From Nocardia sp. NBC_00565 (GTDB lineage Bacteria > Actinomycetota > Actinomycetes > Mycobacteriales > Mycobacteriaceae), in the NCBI RefSeq assembly GCF_036345915.1, contig NZ_CP107785.1, positions 1,488,001-1,552,000 of the forward strand: a stretch of 64,000 nucleotides of DNA, given 5' to 3'. The notes beneath the pieces were generated by a model that saw only the letters and a list, made by a program, of their open reading frames with translations, searched no databases and was not told the DNA's origin. The translations under genes were made by a program, and so were the position numbers. This document shows, piece by piece, positions 44,327-52,414 of this stretch; position 1 is the first letter of the stretch; every line of letters begins with the position of its first letter.

Positions 44327-45178
44327 TCAGCGACGGAGGAATTCCAGGGTGGCGCGTTCGAAGGCGGCCTTCGCCTCGATCATGACCCAGTGTCCGCTGT
44401 TCGGGAACACGTGCAGTTCCGCATTGGGGATCAGGCGCATCGGCACGAGCGCCATATCCGGCGGGCTGACCCGGTCGTCGCGACCCCAGGTAAGCAGCGT
44501 CGGACACCGCACCTTGTGCAGCATCGACCAGTATGGCGGCGTATTCGAGTTCGCCAGGAATTTCTGCTGCATGGCCCAGGCCGTCGAGCCGTACATCATC
44601 GCGGCGGTCTGCTGGGTGTCCGGATGCTGCGCCGCCGCCCACCGTTCCTCGATCAGTTCGTCGGTGATCACCGCTGGGTCGTAGACCATGGCGCGCAGCC
44701 AGCGCAGCAGCTTGTCCCGATCGGGCTTGTCGGCGAATTCCTGCAGCAGCCGAATCCCTTCGCTCGGGCTGGAGCTGAAGATATTCGGCCCGATCCCGCC
44801 GATGGTGACCAGTTTGGCGACCCGCTGCGGATGCTGGATCGCCAGATTGGCGGCGACCACACCGCCCATCGAATTGCCGACCATGCCAGCCGATTCGATG
44901 CCGAGCGCGTCCATGAACCGCAGCACCGCCGCACCCGCGGTGAGTACGGGATGCCCGTCCACCGGATCGCTCACGCCGAAGCCCGGAAATTCCAGGATGT
45001 AGCAGTGGAAGTGTTCGGCGAAGACCGCGAGGTTCCCGCGAAAGTTGCGCCACCCGTTGACGCCGATCCCGGATCCGTGCAACAGCAGCAGCGGCGGCCC
45101 GTCGCCCGCCTCGTGATAGCGCAGCACGCCCTGGTCGGTGGCGAGCTCCCGTTTGGTGCCTTCGTAAGTCACGTCCAT
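44327..45178 (-). CDS. alpha/beta hydrolase, meta-cleavage-product hydrolase type
   Basis: This 283-residue hydrolase is similar to BphD/HsaD C-C bond hydrolases. It has LLLHGSGIGVNGWRNFRGNL, the elbow GNSMGG with Ser103, GGIGPNIFSSSPSEGIRLL, LTWGRDDRVSP with the acid, and NSGHWVMIEA with His263. It may act in aromatic or steroid ring degradation, but no partner dioxygenase is nearby. ATG 45178. Confidence 0.88.
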   Translation of the reverse strand: MDVTYEGTKRELATDQGVLRYHEAGDGPPLLLLHGSGIGVNGWRNFRGNLAVFAEHFHCYILEFPGFGVSDPVDGHPVLTAGAAVLRFMDALGIESAGMVGNSMGGVVAANLAIQHPQRVAKLVTIGGIGPNIFSSSPSEGIRLLQEFADKPDRDKLLRWLRAMVYDPAVITDELIEERWAAAQHPDTQQTAAMMYGSTAWAMQQKFLANSNTPPYWSMLHKVRCPTLLTWGRDDRVSPPDMALVPMRLIPNAELHVFPNSGHWVMIEAKAAFERATLEFLRR

Positions 45179-45373
45179 ACCCTCACGTTAGAACACGTTT
45201 CAATTTGGACGCGATAGGCGCTTGCCCCGAGTGATATCGCCGCATGGAACCAACCGGGCGGTACATAATGGCGAAACGCTGGCCGATTTGCGGACGTGCG
45301 CGACTGGCCGGGGTGAGGATCGATGGATCCCGCTGGTAACTCGGACCCGGCACCGCACGATGAGGACCGAAAC

Positions 45374-45796
45374 ATGAGCTTCAGGAAGATCACGCCCCAC
45401 GGCGTAACCTTCTGCGGCGTCGCAACCATGCTCGCCGCCGCGACCGCCGCCCTGACGGCTACGGCGCCGACCGCGACCGCCGCGGTAACGCGGATGGGGG
45501 TGATGCCGGATTCCAACTACGGCTTGGCGACCAACTACGGCACCGACTGTGCCTACACCGCCGAGGCCTACGTCAACAACGCGGTCGATCCGGTTTCCTT
45601 CTACGACAACGGCGTATTGCTCGGGGTGGTCCGGCCGTTGGGCGGCATCGCCCTGTTCGCCTGGTTCCCGAAGACGACGGGCCCGCATACGCTCAGCGCC
45701 GTACAGGCCCCCGACGTCACGCCGATCGCGACCGTTGACGTCCGAGTCGGCACGGGCGTGCATGCGGGCTTCGCCTGCCTCGTGTTCGGCGGGTGA
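45374..45796 (+). CDS. secreted protein of unknown function
   Basis: This 140-residue protein has a Sec signal peptide (basic start MSFRKITPHG, hydrophobic core, likely cut after TAAA near residue 40). The mature part contains two Cys (DCAYTAEAY and GFACLVF) that may form a disulfide, and an Ig-like beta pattern (NNAVDPVSFYDNGVLLGVV). No family is recognised. ATG 45374 was preferred over an upstream in-frame ATG at 45323 because only it gives a normal signal peptide. Confidence 0.72.
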   Translation: MSFRKITPHGVTFCGVATMLAAATAALTATAPTATAAVTRMGVMPDSNYGLATNYGTDCAYTAEAYVNNAVDPVSFYDNGVLLGVVRPLGGIALFAWFPKTTGPHTLSAVQAPDVTPIATVDVRVGTGVHAGFACLVFGG

Positions 45797-45798
45797 GG

Positions 45799-46812
45799 TC
45801 AGCGGGCCCCTTCGGCTCCGCGCCGAGCCACCGAATCGATGGCGACCGATACGGCCAGCACTGTTCCGGTGACCATGAAGCGCACCGATGAGTCGACATT
45901 CAACAACAGCATGCCGTTCGTAATCGATTGGATGACAAGGATTCCCAGTAGCGCCGCATAGGCTCGGCCGCGTCCGCCGAACAAGCTGGTGCCGCCGATG
46001 ACCGCCGCCGCGATGGCATTGAGCAGAATGTCGCTGCCGCCCGAACTCTGGTTGACCGCGACCAGCCGGGACGCCGCGAGAATCCCGCCGACCGTCGCGA
46101 GCGCGGAACATCCGACGAACGCGGCGATCCGCACCCATGTCACATTGATACCGGCACGCCGCGCCGCCTCGGCATTACCGCCCACGGCGTATACGCGCCG
46201 GCCGAAGACAGTGCGCCGCAACACCAGATCGACGGCCGAGACGAGCCCGCCGAAGATCACCAGGGTCAGCGGCACACCGCGATCCGAGTTCAACACCAGC
46301 ACGCTGCCCGCGAGGAGCAGGGCCAATGCGCCGGAGCGCACCGCGATCCACCCCGGAGCCGACACCGACAACTCGGCACGGACCCGTTGCCGACGGGTGA
46401 ACAGACTCGCGAGCAGATGCCCACCGGCGAGCAACACCACCAGCAGCCACGCCAGCCACGGCGGCAACCAGGTATCGCTGACCTTCGCGATCCCCCGATC
46501 GAACGGCAGATTGACCGTGCCCTCCTTGCCGAGCAGATACAGCATCAGCCCCTGCCAGCCGATCAATCCCGCCAGCGTCACCACGAACGACGGCATGCTC
46601 AGCTTCGTCCGCATCACCCCGTGCAGCAGCCCGATCGCCGCGCCGACGGCCAGCGCGGCGAGCACCGCGAATACCGGATTCCAACCGTGGTGCACATACA
46701 ACTGCGTCATCACCACGGCCGTCAGCCCGCTGACCGATCCGGCCGACAAATCGATCTCACCGAGCAGCAGCACCAGCACGATGCCGAGCGCGATCGTCTC
46801 TTCGATCGGCGC
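45799..46812 (-). pseudogene. sugar ABC transporter permease (XylH/RbsC type), 5'-truncated
   Basis: The frame encodes the C-terminal 330 or so residues of a BPD_transp_2 permease: LLLGEIDLSAGSVSG, TLAGLIGWQGLMLYLLG, GRRVYAVGGNAEAARRAGI, AAAVIGGTSLFGGRGRAYAALLG. Full proteins are about 400 residues or more; the first membrane helices are absent. The frame is closed by a stop at 46813-46815, inside the left copy of a direct repeat. The partner ATPase and binding-protein genes are missing, so the gene is almost certainly dead. It converges on the secreted gene with 2 bases between. Confidence 0.82.
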
Positions 46813-46819
46813 TCAGCGG
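46791..46819 (+). repeat. left copy of a long direct repeat bounding an accessory segment
   Basis: TTCGATCGGCGCTCAGCGG (46801-46819) recurs exactly at 51121-51139, 4320 bases away. Similarity extends 10 bases further left (GATCG plus partial matches). The permease frame breaks off inside this copy. Confidence 0.85.
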
Positions 46820-46906
46820 GCACCTGAGCCAGGGGTGGGCCTCGTCAACGCCGACGGCTATCGACTCGATCGATGCATACGACCTGCAGGCCGTTCGACC
46901 CGAAAC

Positions 46907-46941
46907 ACAAACTCGCCCCGCCGATTGGCGAGCGAGTTTGT
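46907..46941 (-). terminator. terminator of the leftward accessory operon
   Basis: The arms ACAAACTCGC (46907-46916) and GCGAGTTTGT (46932-46941) form a 10-bp stem. It lies 41 bases past the last stop (46983) of the leftward operon. Confidence 0.82.
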
Positions 46942-46982
46942 CGTTCCTACAGGGGTGTGCGCGCCGATCTAATGGTCCCGGA

Positions 46983-47282
46983 TCAGTACAGGCCGAGTAA
47001 CTGGCCCATCCAAGTAAGCGCCGCCTCGCGGTCGTCCCGAGCGATGGCCCGAGTCGCATACTTTGGCTTGCTGATCCAGCGCCGCGCACCCGCGCCGGTA
47101 ACCGGCCGCACTGTCCACCAACCCATCTCATGATTCAGCATGTAGCCCTCACCCGTGTCTTGTGGGTGCAGCCGACGCCGGGGCTGAGGGCGCGTCAACG
47201 CTCGCGCTACACCGATCACCCGATCGCGCACAGTGATCGGGCCGTCATAATCCGCGTAACGTCGCCCGTTCGGCAATGCCAT
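46983..47282 (-). CDS. hypothetical protein of the accessory operon
   Basis: This 99-residue basic protein (MALPNGRRYADYDG, VIGVARALTRPQPRRRLH, MGWWTVRPVTGAGARRW) has no signal peptide or membrane helix and no recognised family. ATG 47282 is preceded by AGGGGA. It is the last gene of a six-gene leftward operon, 8 bases after the secreted-protein gene. Confidence 0.65.
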   Translation of the reverse strand: MALPNGRRYADYDGPITVRDRVIGVARALTRPQPRRRLHPQDTGEGYMLNHEMGWWTVRPVTGAGARRWISKPKYATRAIARDDREAALTWMGQLLGLY

Positions 47283-47290
47283 GTCGTCCC

Positions 47291-47773
47291 CTATCCACAT
47301 TCGTTGGCTGCGACAACCCGTTCCTGGGAGATGGTCTCGATCGGACCGTATGCCCTGCCCTGGATCGTACCGTTCACCTGGGAATACATCCGCCAGAATC
47401 CGGGCACACATGGAGCGGTCGCGGCATAGGTCTGCCGCGACCACGGAATGAGGCGGGTCCGTACATGCTGACCAACAAACTCCCACTGACCCGAGGTGTT
47501 GCGTCGCTGCAAACTCAGGTAGTAGTCGTGGGTCAGCGCGGGGTCGCCGCCATCAGGAGGCGGATCACACTTGGCCCATCCATCGCTGTGGACCTCGGGT
47601 CGTACGATCGTTGGCTTGGAGAAGGTGAACCCGTTATCACAAAGTTGCTTCTTCGCCTCTGTGACCAATGGCCCGCCGGGACTGGCGTTCGCGACGCTGC
47701 CGCTTGTGCCGGAGATCAGCAGCGCGCCGAGCGCGGCGACGATGACGGACAGCCGAGAAATGTTGTAATGCAA
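47291..47773 (-). CDS. secreted hypothetical protein
   Basis: This 160-residue protein has a signal peptide (MHYNISRLSVIVAALGALLI, cut likely after VANA near residue 30). The mature domain has four Cys (QLCDNGF, AKCDPPP, APCVPGF, NECG), suggesting two disulfides, and beta strands such as DYYLSLQRR and TYAATAPCVPGFWRMYSQV. No family was recognised. It is the fifth gene of the leftward operon and presumably acts outside the cell. Confidence 0.75.
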   Translation of the reverse strand: MHYNISRLSVIVAALGALLISGTSGSVANASPGGPLVTEAKKQLCDNGFTFSKPTIVRPEVHSDGWAKCDPPPDGGDPALTHDYYLSLQRRNTSGQWEFVGQHVRTRLIPWSRQTYAATAPCVPGFWRMYSQVNGTIQGRAYGPIETISQERVVAANECG

Positions 47774-47835
47774 GAGATTGCCCCCATTCTTTCATGCCTG
47801 AGCAGCCGATACCGCTCAGTGCTCTGATGACGCGA

Positions 47836-48087
47836 TCAGTTTGCTTCGGTGTCGACCACGCTGATAGGCGTGATCGTGAGTGCGTCGGCTTTGTCCAGGT
47901 CGGCGTCCGAGTCGGAGACCCATCCGTCCTCGTCAACCGGCGTCAGCACGCCTTCTGCGCCCTGAAACATCGGCCGACTATCGGCAGGGGCGCGGTCGAG
48001 TTTCTGGCGAGTATCCATATGGAAGTCCACGAGCAGCGCCCGCACCGGCGGAGCGGCATCCGTTCGCGCGGAATGCAATTCGGACAT
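47836..48087 (-). CDS. hypothetical acidic small protein
   Basis: This 83-residue protein reads ALLVDFHMDTRQKLDRAPADSRP, with an acidic C-terminal half (DEDGWVSDSDADLDKAD). No domain was recognised. It begins 3 bases after the preceding gene's stop, so it is tightly coupled. Confidence 0.6.
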   Translation of the reverse strand: MSELHSARTDAAPPVRALLVDFHMDTRQKLDRAPADSRPMFQGAEGVLTPVDEDGWVSDSDADLDKADALTITPISVVDTEAN

Positions 48088-48090
48088 CGG

Positions 48091-48399
48091 CTACCCGCCG
48101 ATCCCGGATGACGGGAGATCTGCCATGTTGAGTAGGGCTGTCCAGAAGTCTTCACGTACCGCGTCCCACAAGTCGCCATGCTCGGAAAGCAGCTCTCGGG
48201 CGTCGGCGAGATCCGGGTATCCCTCGAACATGATCGTTCCGGGCTGCGCGTTGGGCAGTTTGGTGCGCGATGGCAGGCGGTAGGCGATGAATGCCTCGCC
48301 GGTGAGCTGCACGCGCAGTATGCGGGCGGCGCGGTCGACGAACTGCCACACCGCGACCTTCCCTGGTATCGCGGTGGTATACAACGGGTTTCGTTTCAT
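48091..48399 (-). CDS. hypothetical protein of the accessory operon
   Basis: This 102-residue soluble protein has a beta-rich first half (VAVWQFVDRAARILRVQLTG, IMFEGYPDL) and a helical second half (ARELLSEHGDLWDAVREDFWTALLNM). No known family. ATG 48399 has GAGGGGAAG upstream and overlaps the preceding stop as ATGA. Confidence 0.68.
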   Translation of the reverse strand: MKRNPLYTTAIPGKVAVWQFVDRAARILRVQLTGEAFIAYRLPSRTKLPNAQPGTIMFEGYPDLADARELLSEHGDLWDAVREDFWTALLNMADLPSSGIGG

Positions 48400-48596
48400 C
48401 GCTTCCCCTCCGGCTGCTTCATTGCCCCCGGTGGCGGAGGACATGGCACCCCGCCACCGGGCCGTTCTGTATTTGTCCACTCGTATGCGTGGAGGGCTTC
48501 TAGGTAGCGCTGCATCAGTTCGGTCGGCACATCGCAGTGGACCGAGCGCGGCGGTCCGACGAATGCGGATCGTTTTGGCAGTTCTGCGGCGGTCAT
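48396..48596 (-). CDS. small hypothetical protein
   Basis: This 66-residue protein contains VPTELMQRYLEALHAYEW and a Pro-rich tail (GGGVPCPPPPG). It overlaps both neighbours by ATGA, which supports it as a real gene despite the size. Function is unknown. Confidence 0.6.
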   Translation of the reverse strand: MTAAELPKRSAFVGPPRSVHCDVPTELMQRYLEALHAYEWTNTERPGGGVPCPPPPGAMKQPEGKR

Positions 48597-48949
48597 CGCT
48601 CAGCCCTCGCGTCGGGAATAGCGTGCCCGGCGTCGACCAGGGTCCGGTACGCCTGGTACTTGGTGGCGCACAGGTCGGTGCCGCATTCGCAGTGCCGTTG
48701 CATTTCGGTGCGCGCCTGCTCCGGAGTGTATGGCGCGGACGGTGCTCGATGCGACGGCTCGGGCTGCCACGAATCGGTTCTCAGGGCGTCTTCGGCGGCA
48801 GTGCGATCGAGGATGTCGACGCTCGACACCGGGCTGTCCGGAAGGGCGTCGTCGCGGTCGATCAGATAGGGCAGGCCGTATCGGATGCCGCCCCAGAGGG
48901 CGAGTATCGCGGCGGCCGTGACAATCAGGGCAATGGTTCCTACGGGCAT
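48593..48949 (-). CDS. membrane-anchored small protein with Cys motif
   Basis: This 118-residue protein has one N-terminal membrane helix (TIALIVTAAAILALWGGIRYG) and a cytoplasmic tail ending in HCECGTDLCATKYQAYRTLVDAGHAIPDARAER. That tail motif recurs, from memory, in Nocardia accessory proteins. ATG 48949 has GAGGG 9 bases upstream; ATG 48958 abuts that site and is less likely. It is the first gene of the leftward operon, downstream of the CTATGACAC dyad. Confidence 0.65.
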   Translation of the reverse strand: MPVGTIALIVTAAAILALWGGIRYGLPYLIDRDDALPDSPVSSVDILDRTAAEDALRTDSWQPEPSHRAPSAPYTPEQARTEMQRHCECGTDLCATKYQAYRTLVDAGHAIPDARAER

Positions 48950-49035
48950 AGGCGGCATCCCTCAGCGTGTGTTCCTGTGGTTGGTGGCACCCACCGCCGA
49001 GGATGAGGGTCACCCGGCGGCGAGGCCTAGGTGAA

Positions 49036-49065
49036 CTATGACACATCCATCTGTAAGTGTCATAG
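49036..49065. promoter_or_regulatory. inverted repeat, probable GntR operator before the accessory operon
   Basis: The perfect arms CTATGACAC (49036-49044) and GTGTCATAG (49057-49065) are 12 bases apart. A close half-site, CTATGTCAC, lies before the GntR/DUF1152 pair at 49872-49880. The repeated motif points to one regulator controlling both units. Confidence 0.72.
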
Positions 49066-49110
49066 GACAGTTGTCGAAGCGATAAAAACTCTACGCAGAG
49101 CACGCGATGT

Positions 49111-49854
49111 CTAGAAAATTATCGGATACTCCTGCCGGAACGCCCAATGTTCCGGCGGGTACACCGCTTCGTCGAACTGGAGCGGGCGATCATCAGAGTC
49201 GTAGGCCGTCAGCCAGTAGACCAACGCTGGCGCGTGCTCGCGCAGTCCGAGTGCCTGACGTTCCTCCGCGCTCGCATCACGAGCGCATACCTGGTCGCGG
49301 GCATATGCCGATCGGATGCCTAGCACATCAGCGAGGTATCGAACGGTCCCACCATGCAGTCGCTCAGCCACCATGAGGCGCGGTGCTGCTTCGGCGAGTG
49401 AAGCGGTGAACCACGATGTCGATAGCTCGACGGGTCCGCTATTGCCGTCGATCACCCGCTGGCGCTGAATAACTGCGGAACCCGAGGCAAGACCGAGCGC
49501 TGCCGCCACATGCGCGGGCGCATCGATGATGCCTACGAACGGGAACCGGACCGACTCCGAGTCGGAATACATGGTGCCCAGCGCAGCTGCACGTTCGAAC
49601 CGCTCCCGTGCTCGGGGTGCGGCCTGGGGCGCACGCACGTAGGTGCCGCTTCCGCGGCGCGATTCGACAAGGCCTTGCTGCCGCAGTGCGTCGAGAGCCT
49701 TGCTGGCCGTCGGCCGGGCAACATGCCACTCCGCGGCGAGCTCACGTACTGATGGGACCTCGCCACCAGGAGGAAGGTCGCCGCGCACGATCTGATCTCG
49801 GAGATACCCGGCGATTTGTAGATACTTCGGCAGTACCTCTTCGATTTCGGGCAA
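49111..49854 (-). CDS. GntR-family regulator with UTRA domain (HutC/KorSA type)
   Basis: This 247-residue regulator has a winged HTH (about 5-72; YLQIAGYLRDQIVRGDLPPG, VPSVRELAAEWHVARPTASKAL, VESRRGSGTYV) and a UTRA ligand domain (about 85-245; GSAVIQRQRVIDGNSGPVELSTSWF). The start is TTG 49854, chosen because GGAGG lies 5 bases upstream of it. KorSA-type members repress transfer genes of actinomycete integrative elements, but no integrase or transfer gene is present here. It is divergent from DUF1152 and upstream of the leftward operon. Confidence 0.88.
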   Translation of the reverse strand: MPEIEEVLPKYLQIAGYLRDQIVRGDLPPGGEVPSVRELAAEWHVARPTASKALDALRQQGLVESRRGSGTYVRAPQAAPRARERFERAAALGTMYSDSESVRFPFVGIIDAPAHVAAALGLASGSAVIQRQRVIDGNSGPVELSTSWFTASLAEAAPRLMVAERLHGGTVRYLADVLGIRSAYARDQVCARDASAEERQALGLREHAPALVYWLTAYDSDDRPLQFDEAVYPPEHWAFRQEYPIIF

Positions 49855-49871
49855 CTGTTCCTCCGGGTGTC

Positions 49872-49895
49872 CTATGTCACTGGACAGAGTACTAT
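49872..49895 (+). promoter_or_regulatory. operator half-site and -10 box of the DUF1152 gene
   Basis: CTATGTCAC (49872-49880) resembles the arms of the 49036-49065 dyad. TACTAT (49890-49895) is a good -10 box, placing transcription start 3-5 bases before the ATG at 49906, so the mRNA would be nearly leaderless and the operator would sit between the promoter boxes. Confidence 0.6.
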
Positions 49896-49905
49896 CGGCC
49901 ACGCA

Positions 49906-50994
49906 ATGACCAGCAAAGCTATCGCGATCGCCGCAGGGGGAGGTGGCGACGTCGTTACCGCGTCGGTGCTCGCGGCGAAGCTTCGGCACCGGTTCGACGT
50001 CGTGGCCATCATGAGCTATTCCTGGGACCGGCTGATCGTTGATCCGACCCCTGGGCCGCGTGGTCGCGGCGACTTCGACGGTCTGACCGGACATCACGAA
50101 CTGATCGCTGAGGTGACCGCGTCGGCGCGGCTGCGCGGCCCCGGCTGGTCGACACTGCCTCCGGTCGTACCGTACCTGGGGCGCCCGCTACTGCTCATGG
50201 ACCCGGCCGGTGGCGCGATCGGACTCGCAGCCCAGTTCCGCGCCGCATCCCAAGTCTTCGGTGTGGATGCGCTGATCCTCGTTGATGTCGGTGGCGACAT
50301 CCTGGCTGAAGGACACGAGGCCGGCCTGCGCAGTCCGTTGGCCGACTCGCTCACGTTGGCTGCCGCCATACAGTCGCAACTGCCGTTGCACCTGCTCATC
50401 GCCGGGGTTGGGCTCGACGGCGAGTTGACGCCGCCTGAGCTGCGCACGCTGCTACGCCGTCAGGGCTCGACGGCGGTCGCCGAACTCGGCGCCGCTGATG
50501 TGTCGATGGTCGCCGAGGTGTGGAACTGGCACCCGTCCGAGGCCAACGGCCTTATTTGCGTCGCCGCCCAGGGGTGGCGCGGCAAGGTCGAGACCCAGCG
50601 TGATGCGCTCATCGACATCACCGATGACGCCACGATGGTGTACGAGGTCGACGCCTCCGGCGTAGCTGCGCATTCCCTCGCGGCCGACTTGTTCGACACC
50701 ATCTCACTGGAGCAAGTTGAGCAGCGCATCCGAGACCGCCGGGGCTACAGCGATATCGACACCGAACGTAATCGACTGTCCGCACACCGAGAACAGCGGA
50801 TATCAACCGTCGACTCGATTGGCGACATCGACCGTTATGCGCACGCCTCGTCACTGCGTGGCGTCAACGCCCTGACGATCCGCCGTGTCATCGAGTTGAC
50901 CGGCGCGATTGGTGCAGACGCTGGAGACGCGCTACGTGACCGGCTCAGACGCGAGCGGCCTGGCAATATGCGGCCACCCCTATATCTGGTGTGA
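49906..50994 (+). CDS. DUF1152-family protein
   Basis: This 362-residue protein has a glycine-rich N-terminal loop AIAIAAGGGGDVVTASVLA, then SYSWDRLIVDPTPGPR, ALILVDVGGDILAEGHE and LLIAGVGLDGELTPPEL, characteristic of DUF1152. The Gly-rich loop and VDVGGD acids suggest nucleotide or phosphate binding. Biochemical function is unknown. It is divergent from the GntR gene within the repeat-bounded segment. ATG 49906 was preferred to an in-frame ATG at 49867, which would include the promoter. Confidence 0.85.
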   Translation: MTSKAIAIAAGGGGDVVTASVLAAKLRHRFDVVAIMSYSWDRLIVDPTPGPRGRGDFDGLTGHHELIAEVTASARLRGPGWSTLPPVVPYLGRPLLLMDPAGGAIGLAAQFRAASQVFGVDALILVDVGGDILAEGHEAGLRSPLADSLTLAAAIQSQLPLHLLIAGVGLDGELTPPELRTLLRRQGSTAVAELGAADVSMVAEVWNWHPSEANGLICVAAQGWRGKVETQRDALIDITDDATMVYEVDASGVAAHSLAADLFDTISLEQVEQRIRDRRGYSDIDTERNRLSAHREQRISTVDSIGDIDRYAHASSLRGVNALTIRRVIELTGAIGADAGDALRDRLRRERPGNMRPPLYLV

Positions 50995-51110
50995 GCGGTC
51001 ATCAGGCGATCCTGGCGGGTGGAGAATCCGGGAAAGCATTCGCCCTCGATGCCGCGCCGAGCAACGTCGGCATCTGGGGCATGCCGGTATCGCACGCTCG
51101 ATATCGCGCG

Positions 51111-51139
51111 GGATCGACTTTTCGATCGGCGCTCAGCGG
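51111..51139 (+). repeat. right copy of the direct repeat bounding the accessory segment
   Basis: Exact copy of the 19-mer at 46801-46819, located at 51121-51139, with partial similarity to the left. It also forms a GATCGA/TCGATC mini-palindrome around CTTT. It lies in the gap between DUF1152 and the small membrane protein. Confidence 0.85.
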
Positions 51140-51169
51140 TCGCCGATCCGGGTACAGGCCTCGGGGCGA

Positions 51170-51361
51170 TCAGAGCACCCCGATGGCCTTGAGTAATAGC
51201 AGGGTCAGGCCGGCCGTACCCGCGAACGCGACGCCGCCGTCGCGGATCACGATGCCCGCGGGCGAGCCGCTGACCTTGGACAGAATTCCGGATATCACCG
51301 CGACGACGATGCCGACGAGCACGGCGACGACAACGAACAGGACCTGAACGGTAGTGGACAC
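51170..51361 (-). CDS. small two-helix membrane protein
   Basis: This 63-residue protein has two membrane helices (VQVLFVVVAVLVGIVVAVIS and GTAGLTLLLLKAIGVL) joined by a short polar loop (SGSPAGIVIRDG). Small proteins of this plan are common in actinomycetes with unknown function. The start is GTG 51361 with GAGGGAG upstream. It lies just outside the right repeat. Confidence 0.72.
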   Translation of the reverse strand: MSTTVQVLFVVVAVLVGIVVAVISGILSKVSGSPAGIVIRDGGVAFAGTAGLTLLLLKAIGVL

Positions 51362-51442
51362 GCGACGCTCCCTCGGAGTGGATCGTCGCAGTTTAGATAG
51401 GGCAGTGGCTATCGCGGAGCAAAGTTGCCGGATACGGTCCGA

Positions 51443-52267
51443 CTAATCCGGTTTGGTGGCCGCCAATCCGTACAGCAACGGCAGGATGGGGTCCGTTGGC
51501 GGCAGGCGGAACCAGCCGTTGTCGGTCGGGATCATGTGCGACCAGCGGGGCCATGGCAACATCTCGGTTTCGGTGAGATCGGTGATGTGCAGGCCGGCCC
51601 CGATCAACGCATTGATCACCTCGCCGAGGCCGTGGCGCCATTCGTAGACCGTGGTGTCGGTGGTCAGTGCCGGTCCGTCGGTGTAGGTGTGGTCGCTGTC
51701 GCGGCGTTGCGCGCCCCGGCCTTCGAGGTAATCATCGTGCAGGACAAGCGAATCGGGATCGACGCCGGCGGGCGGGGTCGGCCCGAGGGAGTGCAGTAGC
51801 GGGTGGAATTCGACAATGTAGACCAGACCGCCCGGGCGCAGCAGTTCGGCGAGGATATTCGCCCACCGGGGCAGGTCGGGCAGGTAGCAGAGCGCGCCCT
51901 TGCCGGTGTAGACGATGTCGAAGTGCCGGTGCCCCACCGCATTCGGCGCGTCGTAGACATCGGCGCAGACGTATTCGACAGTATCCGAAGCGATTTCGCG
52001 GGCGTGTGCTATCGATGCGGGCGAGAAGTCGAGACCGACGGCGGTGGCTCCGCGCTCGGCGAATTCGATTGTCTCGGTGCCGAGATGGCATTGCAGGTGC
52101 AGTACGTCGCGGTCGCGCACGTCCCCGAGGATGTCCCACTCGAAAGGGGCGAACCAATACGACGAGTCGCGATCGCGATAGAACCGGCTGGCCGCGTGGA
52201 TCGGTGCGCGCACGTCCCAGTTGCCCCGGTTCGCCAGTAACGGATCCGGGCCGTCATCGATGTCCAC
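51443..52267 (-). CDS. class I SAM-dependent methyltransferase
   Basis: This 274-residue protein shows WDILGDVRDRDVLHLQCHLG (motif I variant with LQCHLG), ATAVGLDFSPASIAHARE, and DIVYTGKGALCYLPDLPRWA. This subgroup (LHLQCHxG) is widespread in actinomycetes; the substrate is unknown. The start is GTG 52267, divergent from the phosphatase gene. Confidence 0.87.
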   Translation of the reverse strand: MDIDDGPDPLLANRGNWDVRAPIHAASRFYRDRDSSYWFAPFEWDILGDVRDRDVLHLQCHLGTETIEFAERGATAVGLDFSPASIAHAREIASDTVEYVCADVYDAPNAVGHRHFDIVYTGKGALCYLPDLPRWANILAELLRPGGLVYIVEFHPLLHSLGPTPPAGVDPDSLVLHDDYLEGRGAQRRDSDHTYTDGPALTTDTTVYEWRHGLGEVINALIGAGLHITDLTETEMLPWPRWSHMIPTDNGWFRLPPTDPILPLLYGLAATKPD

Positions 52268-52414
52268 CGCGTCATCGTATTTCGGGCCGGTACGGATTCA
52301 CAGGAATCCCACGGGTAATTTTGGCACGGTACACGGGTTATCGCGGTTCACTGGAGAGACAGAGTTGTGCTGATCGGCAGCATGGGGCCAGGTCCGGCCC
52401 AAGGAGGTCAGGCC

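Noticed and set aside
46983..50994. Idea that the segment is an integrative conjugative element because of the KorSA-like GntR
   Set aside because: No integrase, excisionase, replication protein, FtsK-type translocase or tRNA attachment site is present; GntR/UTRA regulators have many other roles.
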